In this document: positions 52,701 to 61,641 of the stretch, in pieces
Position numbering within the stretch: the first letter of the stretch is position 1
Layout of the letters: every line of letters starts with the position of its first letter
Source: Cyclobacteriaceae bacterium
GTDB lineage: Bacteria > Bacteroidota > Bacteroidia > Cytophagales > Cyclobacteriaceae
Direction of reading: 5' to 3'
Length of the DNA stretch: 64,000 bases
Assembly: GCA_016787665.1 (NCBI GenBank)
Contig: JAEUUC010000009.1
Span: 319,744-383,743 of the forward strand
Position numbers and translations under genes: made by a program
Notes under the pieces: model-generated
Seen by the model: only the letters and a program-made list of their open reading frames with translations
Databases searched by the model: none
Told to the model about the DNA's origin: nothing

Positions 52701-54414
52701 CTGGGATCTGAACACCCAAAAAATTGTGATGACGAAGGCGGCCGATGTGCCGATCGAAAATTCGTACTTCTATACCACGCGCAAAGATCTGGACTCGCTC
52801 TATTTCAATGCCACGCAAGCCGAATACGACATTGCCCGGCAGCAGCTAAAAGTCAGTGGCATCCCGTTCATCAAAGTGGCCGATGCCAAGATTACCCCGG
52901 AAAACAACGAAGTGCTCATTCTGGAAAATGCAAAAATCGGGCAGTTGAAAAATACTACGATTGTACTTGATACTCTTAATGGCTATCACCTGCTGACAGA
53001 GGGTGTGGTTGACATCGTTTCGCGAAAGGCGTTTTCCGGTTACGCCACGTACAAGTACATCAACTCGGTACGCGATACGTTCAACATCAAAATGACAGAC
53101 TTTCACCTGGAGCCGATTGAATCCACCGGGCAGCGCAAACGAAAAGATGATGACGAGAGCCTGGCCACGCAGCAAACCGTAGCCAAAGGAGCCGTTATCG
53201 ACAAGGACAACATTCGCCTGTCACCCCGCATTTTCTATAAGGGCGACATGACGATGTACGCCACACGCCCCGCACTGCAACTGAACGGCTATGTGAAACT
53301 TGACCTCCGCAAAATCAAAGGCTACAACACCTGGCTGCAGTATGCGCAGAGCGGAGACGAAAAGGAAATCTATCTGGACTTTGACAATGCCGTGACGGAA
53401 GATGGAAAAAAAGCACAGGCCGGGCTACACTTCGCCAGCGACAACAGCCTCTACATCACCTTTGTATTCGACAAGAAAGACGATGGTGATGATGATTTCT
53501 TTGTCCCGTCCGGTTCTCTGTTTTACGATTCCACCATGTTTCGGATTGAGGACCGCCAGAAAGCATCGGGTGAAAAACTTTCGGGAAGTGTATTGGCGTA
53601 TAACGAGGACAAGCAGGAGGTAAACTTCGAGGGATTGGTGAATTTTTTTGAAAGTCAACGTGACTTTTCGGTGACCACCTCAGCCATCGGATCCGGCAAC
53701 CTGGTAACCAATGACATTCGCATGAATGCGTTCCTCCTGGTGGATATGAAGGTGCCCCCAACGGCCTTTGATCTGATGGGTAAAGACGTGCAAAACGTGG
53801 TAAACAACGAAAGCGTTGACGAAGCCCACGGAGATGCCACCGACCTGCTGTACAAAGTCGCGAATATTGTAGGCGAGCGCGTTGCCAAAGAATATGAGCA
53901 GCGCTCACTGAATGAGCCGGTGCCGTTACCCTCCATTACGATGTTGGTGAAGCCTCTTGCTTTTTCAAATGTGGACCTGAAGTGGTCGCAAAAAGAAAAA
54001 GCATTCTACAACGAAGGTCCGCTGGGCCTGAGCCACATCAGCCGTTACGATATCAACGGTGCTTTTGAGGGCTTTATGGAGGCCAAACGCACCGAGGACG
54101 GCCAGCCGATTTTCCATGTGTTTATCAAAGCCTCACCCGATTCATGGTACTACTTCGGTTTTGAAGATAACCGCATGATGGTCCACTCCTCAAATGCAGC
54201 ATTTAACGACCAGATTGCCAAACGAACCAATGCTTCGAAAGCGAAAGTGGGAGAATTGGTTTTTATTCCCGGCAGCGATGACGAAACGCTGGCCTTTATC
54301 AACCGCTTCCGTAAAACCTACTACGGAAAAGAAAACCCCTACGACTTAGGCGGAGACACGGCAAAAGAGAAAAAGAAAGACAAGAAGAAAGATGAGGAGG
54401 ATGACGGGTTTTAA
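49735..54414 (+). CDS. Giant secreted protein of unknown function
   Basis: About 1,559 residues from a GTG at 49735 (a TTG at 49729 adds two). A signal peptide (FIIGLWLTAGLAQAQ) leads a predominantly beta-rich protein with many repeats of extended strands (for example IKVMGIGDEHLKYTGG, VITLLQNRDIKFDGTITAGN, GVVTVSKSGVNASGRM), suggestive of a long beta-helix or groove like AsmA/OstA-type proteins, but I recognise no named domain. The C-terminus is a Lys/Asp/Glu-rich tail (about 1,535-1,561). No T9SS sorting domain and no lipobox are present, so it is probably periplasmic. It lies between prmA and the convergent mtgA. Confidence 0.7.
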   Translation: MLKRAFIIGLWLTAGLAQAQERYAFQDSIRFLLEKTKSVDAMAMASGFTMGWNNMSPEHQRLIRDHAEIMKLKKFRVQPGLVDYYGALVSAIAIENADGATLASYLTTAGQVLNKETTGQAMDFFRQSRLFFTQHVLFDSKAFVLRPANDRYRFEYLEMPTLASADTTQAYISPVEEPIDTTAYNRPSWQQPIYQPEVYGPAIVFSRVSLNFITPYDSVSLQNTQGTYSMRDKLFVGEGGRFDWRSAGLSPDSVYYELDKYNFKTTQPVFKAEQGKLLYKGRLPGFTPGVLEFRSTSHRTPQAAHFPRFRSYETDIKVMGIGDEHLKYTGGFGLNGPGMTSQSVSASQATLELWGESDKRFRVVAASFGFKDSTISANSAKVTLYQENDSIYHPSVNFRYDRGRERVIITKDQSALRNAPFNSSFLSMDFSADQIQWDLKADSLGITTIGAGNIAPMVIESTDFYNPDDYRQLRGKGFSFHPLALVANYAIKVASNDFYVFDLAGDSRKDLGEVKMAMDFLAQKGMILYDPSSGKIRVQPKAVHVVRSVKGEDDFDNIKIHSIAKGFPNASYNLKKQYMTVRGVEEFNISDSLNVNIKPDSSVITLLQNRDIKFDGTITAGNFEITGKDFRLKYDSFFINLNHIDSIRFYVTDKNGNRRRVNNAMVGADSTAAAEGGLAGASKSSGTLFIARADNKSGKVKDPNYPRLDATAGGVIYFDRQEVLNGAYDRSIFFVVPPFKLDSLSDADPAAINFEGTFVTSGMFPSFKEKLHTMPDKSLGFQHRVPDKGYRLFNGDGRLYGAMSLDNSGIRATGRIDYLAASVESPDFIFYPDSVLGKGKVGSITEKQFGNVLFPDVKFSDYQMKWFPKQDQFKLKNLKEPFGLYQNTAQLNGVVTVSKSGVNASGRMTTRGSEVASKDMHFNQKDFGARNARFEVKTNNPDKPALAGSDVRLKFDLVKNVATISPEIEGEAAIAFPYAQFKTSIPEARWDLNTQKIVMTKAADVPIENSYFYTTRKDLDSLYFNATQAEYDIARQQLKVSGIPFIKVADAKITPENNEVLILENAKIGQLKNTTIVLDTLNGYHLLTEGVVDIVSRKAFSGYATYKYINSVRDTFNIKMTDFHLEPIESTGQRKRKDDDESLATQQTVAKGAVIDKDNIRLSPRIFYKGDMTMYATRPALQLNGYVKLDLRKIKGYNTWLQYAQSGDEKEIYLDFDNAVTEDGKKAQAGLHFASDNSLYITFVFDKKDDGDDDFFVPSGSLFYDSTMFRIEDRQKASGEKLSGSVLAYNEDKQEVNFEGLVNFFESQRDFSVTTSAIGSGNLVTNDIRMNAFLLVDMKVPPTAFDLMGKDVQNVVNNESVDEAHGDATDLLYKVANIVGERVAKEYEQRSLNEPVPLPSITMLVKPLAFSNVDLKWSQKEKAFYNEGPLGLSHISRYDINGAFEGFMEAKRTEDGQPIFHVFIKASPDSWYYFGFEDNRMMVHSSNAAFNDQIAKRTNASKAKVGELVFIPGSDDETLAFINRFRKTYYGKENPYDLGGDTAKEKKKDKKKDEEDDGF

Positions 54415-54417
54415 CCG

Positions 54418-55116
54418 CTATTTCTTTTTTGTGCGCCCCAACAACAGTTCAATGTCTTCATCACCCTCCAGGTTATACATTTGATTGACAATCCAGGGGT
54501 ACCGCCTCTCGACATACTTCGACAGCGGCTTCACTTTGTATTTTTTTGGATTGGGCAGGCAGGCCGCAATCATGGCAGCCTCGCTACGCGATAACTTCTT
54601 TGCCGGCTTCTTGAAATAGGCTTGCGCGGCAGCTTCTGCACCGAAAATTCCCGTGCCCATCTCCGCTACATTCAGATACACTTCAAGTATCCGCTCCTTG
54701 CCCCACACCAGTTCAATCATAAAGGTGAAATAAACTTCAAGGCCCTTGCGCACCCAACTCCGGCCCTGCCACAGAAAAACGTTCTTGGCTACCTGCTGGC
54801 TGATGGTGGACGCACCCCGCACACGCTTGGGTTTCTTCTTGTTATGCTGCAGGGCTTTCTGAATGCTCTTAATATCAAACCCATTGTGATCGGGGAAAAG
54901 CTGATCCTCCGATGCCATGACCGCGAGTTTCATGTAGGGAGAAATAGCTTCGCGGTCGACATAATCGCGCCTGAGGCCGTGGCCCTGAACCCAGTTGGTG
55001 AGCTGCGTAATGGTGATGGGTGGATCGATCCACTTGAGCAAAACGATGTAGGCGAATTGTGCCAGGAATAACAAGATCAGTGCGCGCCTGAGTTTGCGCC
55101 AAATTCTCACTACCAT
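54418..55116 (-). CDS. mtgA: Monofunctional biosynthetic peptidoglycan transglycosylase
   Basis: 232 residues: one N-terminal membrane helix (ALILLFLAQFAYIVLLKWI) and a GT51 domain with the catalytic Glu in MASEDQLFPDHNGFD, RGASTISQQVAKNVFLW and the second Glu in LEVYLNVAEMGTGIFGAEAA. It polymerises lipid II into glycan chains. No transpeptidase domain follows. Confidence 0.93.
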   Translation of the reverse strand: MVVRIWRKLRRALILLFLAQFAYIVLLKWIDPPITITQLTNWVQGHGLRRDYVDREAISPYMKLAVMASEDQLFPDHNGFDIKSIQKALQHNKKKPKRVRGASTISQQVAKNVFLWQGRSWVRKGLEVYFTFMIELVWGKERILEVYLNVAEMGTGIFGAEAAAQAYFKKPAKKLSRSEAAMIAACLPNPKKYKVKPLSKYVERRYPWIVNQMYNLEGDEDIELLLGRTKKK

Positions 55117-55159
55117 TTCCTTAATCGATTTGAGAAACGTGTGCCGACCAATGACTACG

Positions 55160-57982
55160 TCAATACCCCTTTGTCGTACCCTTCTCCACAGCCGGAATGC
55201 CTTCCTTCATCCACCGCGGCATGGGCGCCCCTTTCAGGTAGTGGTCGAAGAATTGCATCATACGAATGGCAAAATCCGTGCGATCCTGTCGCTGCGTGAG
55301 TCCGTGTCCCTGCCCGTTGTAATTCAACATCCAAACCGGTTTATTTAGCCGCCTGAGGGCCATGTAATACTCAATACCCTGATACCACGGCACCGCACCA
55401 TCGGCATCGTTGTGCATCATCAACACAGGCGTTTTAATTTTGTCGGCAAAAAAGATGGGCGAGTTCTCCAGGTACAACATGGGCTTCTCCCACAGCGAAC
55501 CGCCCAGGCGAGTTTGACTTTTTTCATACTGAAACATCCGGCTCAGGCCGCTCTCCCACCGCACTCCGCCATAGGCACTGATCATGTTCACCACCGGTGC
55601 GCCCGCTTCGGCCGCTGCGAACAGATTGGTACGCGTCACTAAATAGGCCACTTGATAGCCGCCCCAGCTATGACCCTGAACGCCTATTCGTTTTTCATCT
55701 ACAAATCCCTTTTCAATCAAAGACGTGACGCCCGGCAGTATGCAGTTATGCGCGCTTTCGCCCGGGTACCCGATTTTGTACACGATATCCGGCACGAACA
55801 CGAGGTAGCCGTTACTGGCGTAAAGCGAAAAGTTGATGAACGACCGAATCGGAGCGGGGGCGTAATGTTGATGAACATCGTCCGCATACCTTTCATAGAA
55901 GTACACCATCATGGGGTACTTTTTCTTGGGGTCAAAATTCTCGGGCGTGTACAGCAGACCCTCCAACGGAATGTTATCCAGCGAAGTCCAGTTCACGCGC
56001 TCCACGCTGCCCCAGAAAAACTTCTTCATTTGGGGATTCGCTTCTGAAATTTTCCTGGGTGACGCGAAAGACCAGTCGGTGGTCCACACATCGGGAAATT
56101 CTCTGAAATTTTCGCGGCTAAAGAGCAGTTGATTCGCCAGTTTGGATTTTGCGGTGTAACTATACCGGTGGTCACTCATTAGCAACCTGGTCAGCTTACC
56201 GTCTTTCAGGCTCAGCTTGTAGTATCCCGCTGCCTTTGTAGTTTCATTAAACGCACTTAACAACAACTCTTTCTCAGGATCAATGAAGCGCTCTTCGTTG
56301 TCCAGCCGGATGTAGCGAAAGCGCGTCTTCTCTGCACGTCCGATTTTAGTAAGGTTAACGGGTGGCTTTTGTCCTTTTGGATCAAGGGACCAGATGTCAT
56401 ACCGATCGTATACCAGGAAGTTCTGGTCATCCTTCGTCCAGCCGGCCGCCCCGTAGCTGCTCGGGTAATCCGGATGATCATCTTCTTCATCCGCCACGCG
56501 CAAACCATTCGTCAACTTCTGCGCTTTATCCCCTGCGATATCGTAAGCAAACCAGGCGGTATCGGTGAGGCTATACCAGTAGGCGAAAGTGGCCTTTGGC
56601 GATAAGTTGGCATTCCCTTTTAATTGCGACAGAATGAGCTTCCGTGTACCGGCCCCCACATCATACAGGTAGAGATCAGAAAAATTTTGTGTATCCCAGG
56701 TGATCATTTTGCGATACTTGACATCGCTTTCCCCTAACAGGATGTTGGCATTTCCCTCGTCACCCAGCATCACCGTGGGCACTTCACGGCCGGCAATCTG
56801 GCGGATCGATCGCGTATCAAGGTCGATCATGGCCAGGTAGCTGCGTTTTTTTTCATTGTCCAGTTGCCGGTTTTGTTGCGGGTAGATGTAGTCATCGTTC
56901 GCTCCCCAAACTTCCACTACCGCCATTTCTTCAGGTAACAGGGTGGTATCGGCAACAGCCGGTACCGGGCACGAACCGAAGAACAGTCGCTTACCATTTT
57001 TTGAAAACAGGGGTGTGTAGTGTTCACTCACCAGCCAATTGGCCGGCAAGGCCAACGATTTCTCCGCATCCAGAAAACGCGCAGCCGGTTCGCCTGCCTT
57101 CCAATAATGCAGTTGAAAATGCCGCACCAATGCCTTGGTGGTATCCGAATCCACCAGGAAGGCCACTTGCTGACCATCTTCCGCCACCGACAATCCCTTG
57201 TACTTGAATTTGCTCTTCCCGGTATACAGGGCCGTAAGCTGAGCGTTTTTTAAGTCGTACCAGTACACACCGGCTTTCAGGGTGCTATCATTACCCGTGG
57301 AGGAAAACAACAGGCCTTGGCCAAACTTGGCAAATGTGTAGTCTTTGACGTAACCAAACTGGGTTTCCTTTCCATCGGTCAACGAACGGAGCACCAGCGT
57401 ATAGCCGTTATCATCATTATTTGCTCTCCTTTTTCTGGCTGGGGGTGTGGGCTTCTTCTCCTCTGTTTTTGGTGCATCGGCCTTGGGCTTCACTTCTTTT
57501 TTCACTTCCAGTTGGTAGGCCACCCAGCCCCCAGCCTTCTCGGGCAGTTTGTACGATTTTACATCCGGTATTTTTTCCGTTTTCCGTTGGCTAATATGGT
57601 AAATGCCGAGGGAGTCTTTTGGTAAATCTTCTTTTTTCTTTTTCTGCCTGCGCAGTTCTTTGACCACTTTCTGTTGTGGCTTGATTTTAAACACGACCTG
57701 ACGACTGTCGTATACCAGGCCGATTTCGGCTGCACGTTTGACCGAGTCCTGAACGTTTGTTTTCAGATGATAGAGGATGACCTTGCCATCTCCGTCCTGG
57801 GGATTAACAGCCAGCACGGCCACGGAGCCATCGGGGGTCAATTGCTTGTAGGGAATCTCCTTCCAGCTGTCGTACACGGCATGGGTAAGGGGCTGTTTGG
57901 CGACAGGGGCAGGTGCAACTTTTTTCTGGGCCAGGGCACCGAACGCCAGCAGGCTAAACAAAAACAGAATGAGTTTGGGCAT
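55160..57982 (-). CDS. S9 family serine peptidase (prolyl oligopeptidase type)
   Basis: 940 residues with a signal peptide (LFSLLAFGALAQ). A large beta-propeller part (about 40-640) precedes the catalytic alpha/beta-hydrolase domain: Ser in VQGHSWGGYQ, Asp in HNDADGAVPW and His in NGQGHGLTQ. Such periplasmic peptidases cut short peptides, often dipeptidyl- or acylaminoacyl-type. mtgA lies 43 bases downstream on the same strand. Confidence 0.88.
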   Translation of the reverse strand: MPKLILFLFSLLAFGALAQKKVAPAPVAKQPLTHAVYDSWKEIPYKQLTPDGSVAVLAVNPQDGDGKVILYHLKTNVQDSVKRAAEIGLVYDSRQVVFKIKPQQKVVKELRRQKKKKEDLPKDSLGIYHISQRKTEKIPDVKSYKLPEKAGGWVAYQLEVKKEVKPKADAPKTEEKKPTPPARKRRANNDDNGYTLVLRSLTDGKETQFGYVKDYTFAKFGQGLLFSSTGNDSTLKAGVYWYDLKNAQLTALYTGKSKFKYKGLSVAEDGQQVAFLVDSDTTKALVRHFQLHYWKAGEPAARFLDAEKSLALPANWLVSEHYTPLFSKNGKRLFFGSCPVPAVADTTLLPEEMAVVEVWGANDDYIYPQQNRQLDNEKKRSYLAMIDLDTRSIRQIAGREVPTVMLGDEGNANILLGESDVKYRKMITWDTQNFSDLYLYDVGAGTRKLILSQLKGNANLSPKATFAYWYSLTDTAWFAYDIAGDKAQKLTNGLRVADEEDDHPDYPSSYGAAGWTKDDQNFLVYDRYDIWSLDPKGQKPPVNLTKIGRAEKTRFRYIRLDNEERFIDPEKELLLSAFNETTKAAGYYKLSLKDGKLTRLLMSDHRYSYTAKSKLANQLLFSRENFREFPDVWTTDWSFASPRKISEANPQMKKFFWGSVERVNWTSLDNIPLEGLLYTPENFDPKKKYPMMVYFYERYADDVHQHYAPAPIRSFINFSLYASNGYLVFVPDIVYKIGYPGESAHNCILPGVTSLIEKGFVDEKRIGVQGHSWGGYQVAYLVTRTNLFAAAEAGAPVVNMISAYGGVRWESGLSRMFQYEKSQTRLGGSLWEKPMLYLENSPIFFADKIKTPVLMMHNDADGAVPWYQGIEYYMALRRLNKPVWMLNYNGQGHGLTQRQDRTDFAIRMMQFFDHYLKGAPMPRWMKEGIPAVEKGTTKGY

Positions 57983-58064
57983 AACGCAGAATTTGGTTCA
58001 ACAAGGTGACGGATTTTTATGATTCGGGCAAGATGGTTTTGACGGTGATCTCTATCTTTCCGAT

Positions 58065-58475
58065 ATGAAAGTCATACTTGTCATCCTCGTGTTGGCCGGA
58101 TCTTGCGTGGGTTCACAGAAGACACCCCCGGCCGACCTTCGCAATACGCGTTGGGTTTTGAAAGAACTCCATGGAGAGCCCGTTGTCATTCCGGAGGGCG
58201 GCCGCGAAGCCTTCATTTTGTTTGCACCCGATGACACCAAAGTCAGTGGCATGGGTAGTTGCAACAACTTTTTTGGCACTGCCGCAATCGGTGAAAACAC
58301 GATTTCCTTCAGTGGCATAGGCGCTACGCGCATGGCCTGCCCGGATATGAGGGTGGAAGACGCTCTATTTCAGATTCTTTCGGCTCCCGTAACCTACTCC
58401 ATTGCGGGCCGAACGATGGTATGGGAGCAAGGGGGCCAGTCGGTGGCGCGGCTGGAAGCGAGTGAGAAGCCCTGA
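58065..58475 (+). CDS. META/HslJ domain lipoprotein
   Basis: 136 residues with a lipobox (LVLAGSC). The META domain is marked by NTRWVLKELHGEPV, SGMGSCNNFFG and GATRMACPDM. HslJ-like proteins are small envelope proteins tied to stress or antibiotic tolerance. The stop touches the purM stop. Confidence 0.8.
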   Translation: MKVILVILVLAGSCVGSQKTPPADLRNTRWVLKELHGEPVVIPEGGREAFILFAPDDTKVSGMGSCNNFFGTAAIGENTISFSGIGATRMACPDMRVEDALFQILSAPVTYSIAGRTMVWEQGGQSVARLEASEKP

Positions 58476-59645
58476 TCACCCGTAGGTGAACTCTCCGTAA
58501 GGTGTTCGCAAGGTTACACCTTTTACAGTGCTTTTCTCCACGCGTCCAATCACCTGGGCTTCTACCTCGAACGTTTTCGCGATATCGATGATGGCCTGGG
58601 CATGCGACTCGGGCACATACAACTCCAGCCGGTGACCCATGTTAAATACTTTGTACATCTCCTTCATCTCCGTGCCACTGACGCCTTGTATGAGTTTGAA
58701 CAGGGGTGGAACATCAAAGAGATTATCCTTGATCACGTGCAATTGGTCAATGAAGTGCAGCACTTTCGTCTGGGCACCCCCGCTGCAATGCACCATACCA
58801 TGAATATGTTGACGGAACTCGCGCAACACGGGAATCATGACGGGCGCATAGGTTCGGGTGGGTGACAGCACCAGTTTGCCGATGTTGAGCGGTGTTCCCG
58901 GCAATTCATCGGTGAGATTGTATTTCCCGGAGTAAACCAACTCCAGCGGCACTGCCGGATCGAAACTTTCCGGATACTTCCGCGCATAGTGATGGTCGAA
59001 CACATCGTGGCGGGCTGAGGTGAGGCCGTTGCTGCCCATGCCGCCATTGTACTCGTCCTCATAGATCGCTCTGCCATAGGAGGCGAGGCCCACAATCACA
59101 TCACCAGCCTGAATGCGGCCATTGTCAATCACATCCTCGCGTTTCATCCGGGCGGTTACCGTGCTGTCAACAATCACCGTGCGCACGAGATCCCCGACAT
59201 CGGCTGTTTCACCTCCCGTGCTGTAGATTTCCATACCATGCTGGCGCAGCATGGCCAGTACTTCTTCAGTGCCTTTGATGATGGCAGCAATCACCTCTCC
59301 AGGTATTAAGTTCTTGTTCCGCCCAATAGTTGACGACAATAGAATAGGCCCGGTAGCGCCCACGCACAGCAAGTCATCCACATTCATGATGATGGCATCC
59401 TGCGCGATACCCTTCCATACGGAGAGGTCACCGGTTTCTTTCCAATAGAGATAAGCCAGTGACGACTTGGTGCCCGCCCCATCGGCATGCATGACGGTAC
59501 AATAATCCGGGTCACCGGCCAGCAGGTCCGGCACAATTTTGCAGAAGGCTTTGGGGAACAAACCTTTGTCCAGATCCTTGATGGCCTGGTGTACATCTTC
59601 TTTACTGGCGGAAACTCCGCGTTGCTGGTAACGTTCGTGGCTCAC
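58476..59645 (-). CDS. purM: Phosphoribosylformylglycinamidine cyclo-ligase (AIR synthetase)
   Basis: 389 residues. N-terminal MSHERYQQRGVSASK and the metal/ATP region DGAGTKSSLAYLY, QDAIIMNVDDLLCVGA, STGGETADVGD, then SYGRAIYEDEYNGG. The PurM fold joins FGAM and ATP to AIR, two steps before PurK/PurE, which lie 33 kb away. The extra length and altered N-terminus fit the Bacteroidota form. Confidence 0.88.
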   Translation of the reverse strand: MSHERYQQRGVSASKEDVHQAIKDLDKGLFPKAFCKIVPDLLAGDPDYCTVMHADGAGTKSSLAYLYWKETGDLSVWKGIAQDAIIMNVDDLLCVGATGPILLSSTIGRNKNLIPGEVIAAIIKGTEEVLAMLRQHGMEIYSTGGETADVGDLVRTVIVDSTVTARMKREDVIDNGRIQAGDVIVGLASYGRAIYEDEYNGGMGSNGLTSARHDVFDHHYARKYPESFDPAVPLELVYSGKYNLTDELPGTPLNIGKLVLSPTRTYAPVMIPVLREFRQHIHGMVHCSGGAQTKVLHFIDQLHVIKDNLFDVPPLFKLIQGVSGTEMKEMYKVFNMGHRLELYVPESHAQAIIDIAKTFEVEAQVIGRVEKSTVKGVTLRTPYGEFTYG

Positions 59646-59678
59646 GGAAAGCGATGAGCCGCAAAGATGCGAAGAATT

Positions 59679-60473
59679 CTAATACAGCCTTTTTGCAACA
59701 CCCGGGCTTTTCAAAGAAGTCCAAAAAACATGTAAAGGTTCAGTATCAGTCACCCTACCGTCTCCCGATAAATCGAGCCTGGCAAAAAAGAAAATTGCGT
59801 CATTCTTCGGGTCATATTCAGACCGAACTACCGAATAATTGGGTGGTAAAATCATCAACTTCTCACGACCACTGCTGCTGAATTTGTAGATTCTCCGAAG
59901 GTCAGTTGTGCTAATCAATTTATTTTTGTTGGTGTCCTCATCGTAGACCGAAATCATGAAATAATCACGATTAACTGGTTTTTGATAAAGCGAATCCTGT
60001 ACGAACGATGGAAAATAAATTGACTTAATAATTACTGGGTGATCAAAAAGAAGATGCAGTTGCTCCTGAATCATGTCATAGTGAGCAACATTAATCAACT
60101 CGAAACCACGAACTAAATCAAGCCCAGGCATAAAATGAGTTTCAATTTCCGATATCCAATAATCGGCTTCACTCTCATAATAACTTTTACTTGAAGACCG
60201 AGCTCGGTTTGAGACCTGAACTTCATTTCTTTTATAGATGGAGACAAGGCGATACTGCGGCATCCCAGTCAATATTACCCGAAACGGTTGGCTCGCTATT
60301 TGGTCAAGTGAAAGATTAGACTGGACAGAATTTCGTGGCACGGTGTCTGGAGCGATTTTGGCGGAAACACTATCAGTCGGGTTCCGCGATAAGTCATCCC
60401 TCTTTTGATCTGAACAAAATGAGAGTAAGAGAGCTGACACAAAAAGACTTGCGCCCGCTATATGCTTTTTCAT
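59679..60473 (-). CDS. Lipoprotein of unknown function with EF-hand-like loop
   Basis: 264 residues from the ATG at 60473 (MKKHIAGAS), with a lipobox (ALLLSFC). Near the C-terminus DLSGDGRVTDTEP matches a calcium-binding EF-hand loop. The rest is beta-rich (RVILTGMPQYRLVSIYKR). The gene is AT-richer than purM next to it. No family is recognised. Confidence 0.55.
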   Translation of the reverse strand: MKKHIAGASLFVSALLLSFCSDQKRDDLSRNPTDSVSAKIAPDTVPRNSVQSNLSLDQIASQPFRVILTGMPQYRLVSIYKRNEVQVSNRARSSSKSYYESEADYWISEIETHFMPGLDLVRGFELINVAHYDMIQEQLHLLFDHPVIIKSIYFPSFVQDSLYQKPVNRDYFMISVYDEDTNKNKLISTTDLRRIYKFSSSGREKLMILPPNYSVVRSEYDPKNDAIFFFARLDLSGDGRVTDTEPLHVFWTSLKSPGVAKRLY

Positions 60474-60495
60474 CCAACTAATATACAAGATTCTG

Positions 60496-60897
60496 CTAAT
60501 TAGCTTGATTCAAATGCTCCCACTGCATAAACCGCTTCAATTCAGCCGAGGCAGAAGCAAACACCCACGTAAGCACGGAGAGGTCATCCAGCAGCCCCGC
60601 ACCAAGTATGGCATCCGGAATCAGGTCAAAAGGATTGACAAAATAGAGAGCAGCCGCAATCAGCGTTACTATCGGCTGCCACGACTGAGGCGTATACGTG
60701 CGCCTGGCCACCGCTTTGATCAACCGGCCCGAGGTATCCAGTTGCTGGCGCACCTGCTGCCAGTCCTGGCGGGTGAGGTTCCACGGTTTTTTGACCCGCA
60801 TGAGTTGACCGGCCAACCGCAGCAAACGGCCCGGCCGGCCCAGCAGCCCGGCAGCCTTCGACAGGGCGAGGTCAAAAAACAGGTTTTTAATGGTCAT
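60496..60897 (-). CDS. YkvA family protein (DUF1232)
   Basis: 133 residues. The family core VTLIAAALYFVNPFDLIPDAIL-like helix with the LIPD motif and GLLDDLSVLTWVF follows a basic N-terminus. It is a small membrane protein whose role is unknown. Confidence 0.8.
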   Translation of the reverse strand: MTIKNLFFDLALSKAAGLLGRPGRLLRLAGQLMRVKKPWNLTRQDWQQVRQQLDTSGRLIKAVARRTYTPQSWQPIVTLIAAALYFVNPFDLIPDAILGAGLLDDLSVLTWVFASASAELKRFMQWEHLNQAN

Positions 60898-60951
60898 CTC
60901 CTTGGAAACAGTTTCGGCCGGGTGTAAGTTTCAAATGCAAACCTAAAGAAA

Positions 60952-61638
60952 ATGAAAGGTCTTGATGAAATCGTGAGCTACCTGCAGGAAAGTATTGCCG
61001 ATGAAGTGCTGTCCAAAACGGAGAAGCGCACGTTGAAAGATCTGGTGGCCCGCTACCAACCGGACGACCATCAACTGAATGTGTTGCGCAGCAAGATTTA
61101 TGACATGGCGCACGCCCGCATCAATGCGCAAAATCAAAGCTTTATTATCGATTGGATACGGCAAGCCAACAGCGCGTTGCTGCCTGCCCCGCCTGACTCG
61201 GCCGATGTATTTTTTAGCCCGGGTGAAGCCTGCCGCGAAGTGATTACATCACAGATCGACTCGGCTGTGCGTCAGTTGCACATTTGTGTATTCACCATCA
61301 GTGACGACATGATTACCGAGCGCCTGCTGGCTGCGCATCGCAAAGGGGTGCACATCAAAATCATTACGGACAACGACAAGTCGCTGGACGAAGGCTCGGA
61401 CATTGAAGAACTGGCGAAGGCAGGCCTGGCCGTGCGCATGGATACCACGCCCAACCACATGCATCACAAGTTCATGATATCTGATCAGCGCTCATTGATT
61501 ACCGGCAGCTACAACTGGACGCGCAGTGCCGCGCGCTATAACCACGAAAACATTCTGCTCACCCGCGAACCCGGTCCCGTGAAATCGTTCGAGCAGCAAT
61601 TTCAAAAACTGTGGGGGCTGATGACGGAGTATTCCTGA
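60952..61638 (+). CDS. PLD-like nuclease, single HKD motif
   Basis: 228 residues. A helical N-terminal part (about 1-80) leads a phospholipase D-like domain: SPGEACREVITSQIDSAVRQL, HICVFTISDD, and the HKD motif HHKFMISD followed by LITGSYNWTRSA. One HKD motif means it must dimerise, as in the Nuc nuclease. It has no signal peptide, so it works inside the cell. Confidence 0.8.
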   Translation: MKGLDEIVSYLQESIADEVLSKTEKRTLKDLVARYQPDDHQLNVLRSKIYDMAHARINAQNQSFIIDWIRQANSALLPAPPDSADVFFSPGEACREVITSQIDSAVRQLHICVFTISDDMITERLLAAHRKGVHIKIITDNDKSLDEGSDIEELAKAGLAVRMDTTPNHMHHKFMISDQRSLITGSYNWTRSAARYNHENILLTREPGPVKSFEQQFQKLWGLMTEYS

Positions 61639-61641
61639 ACA

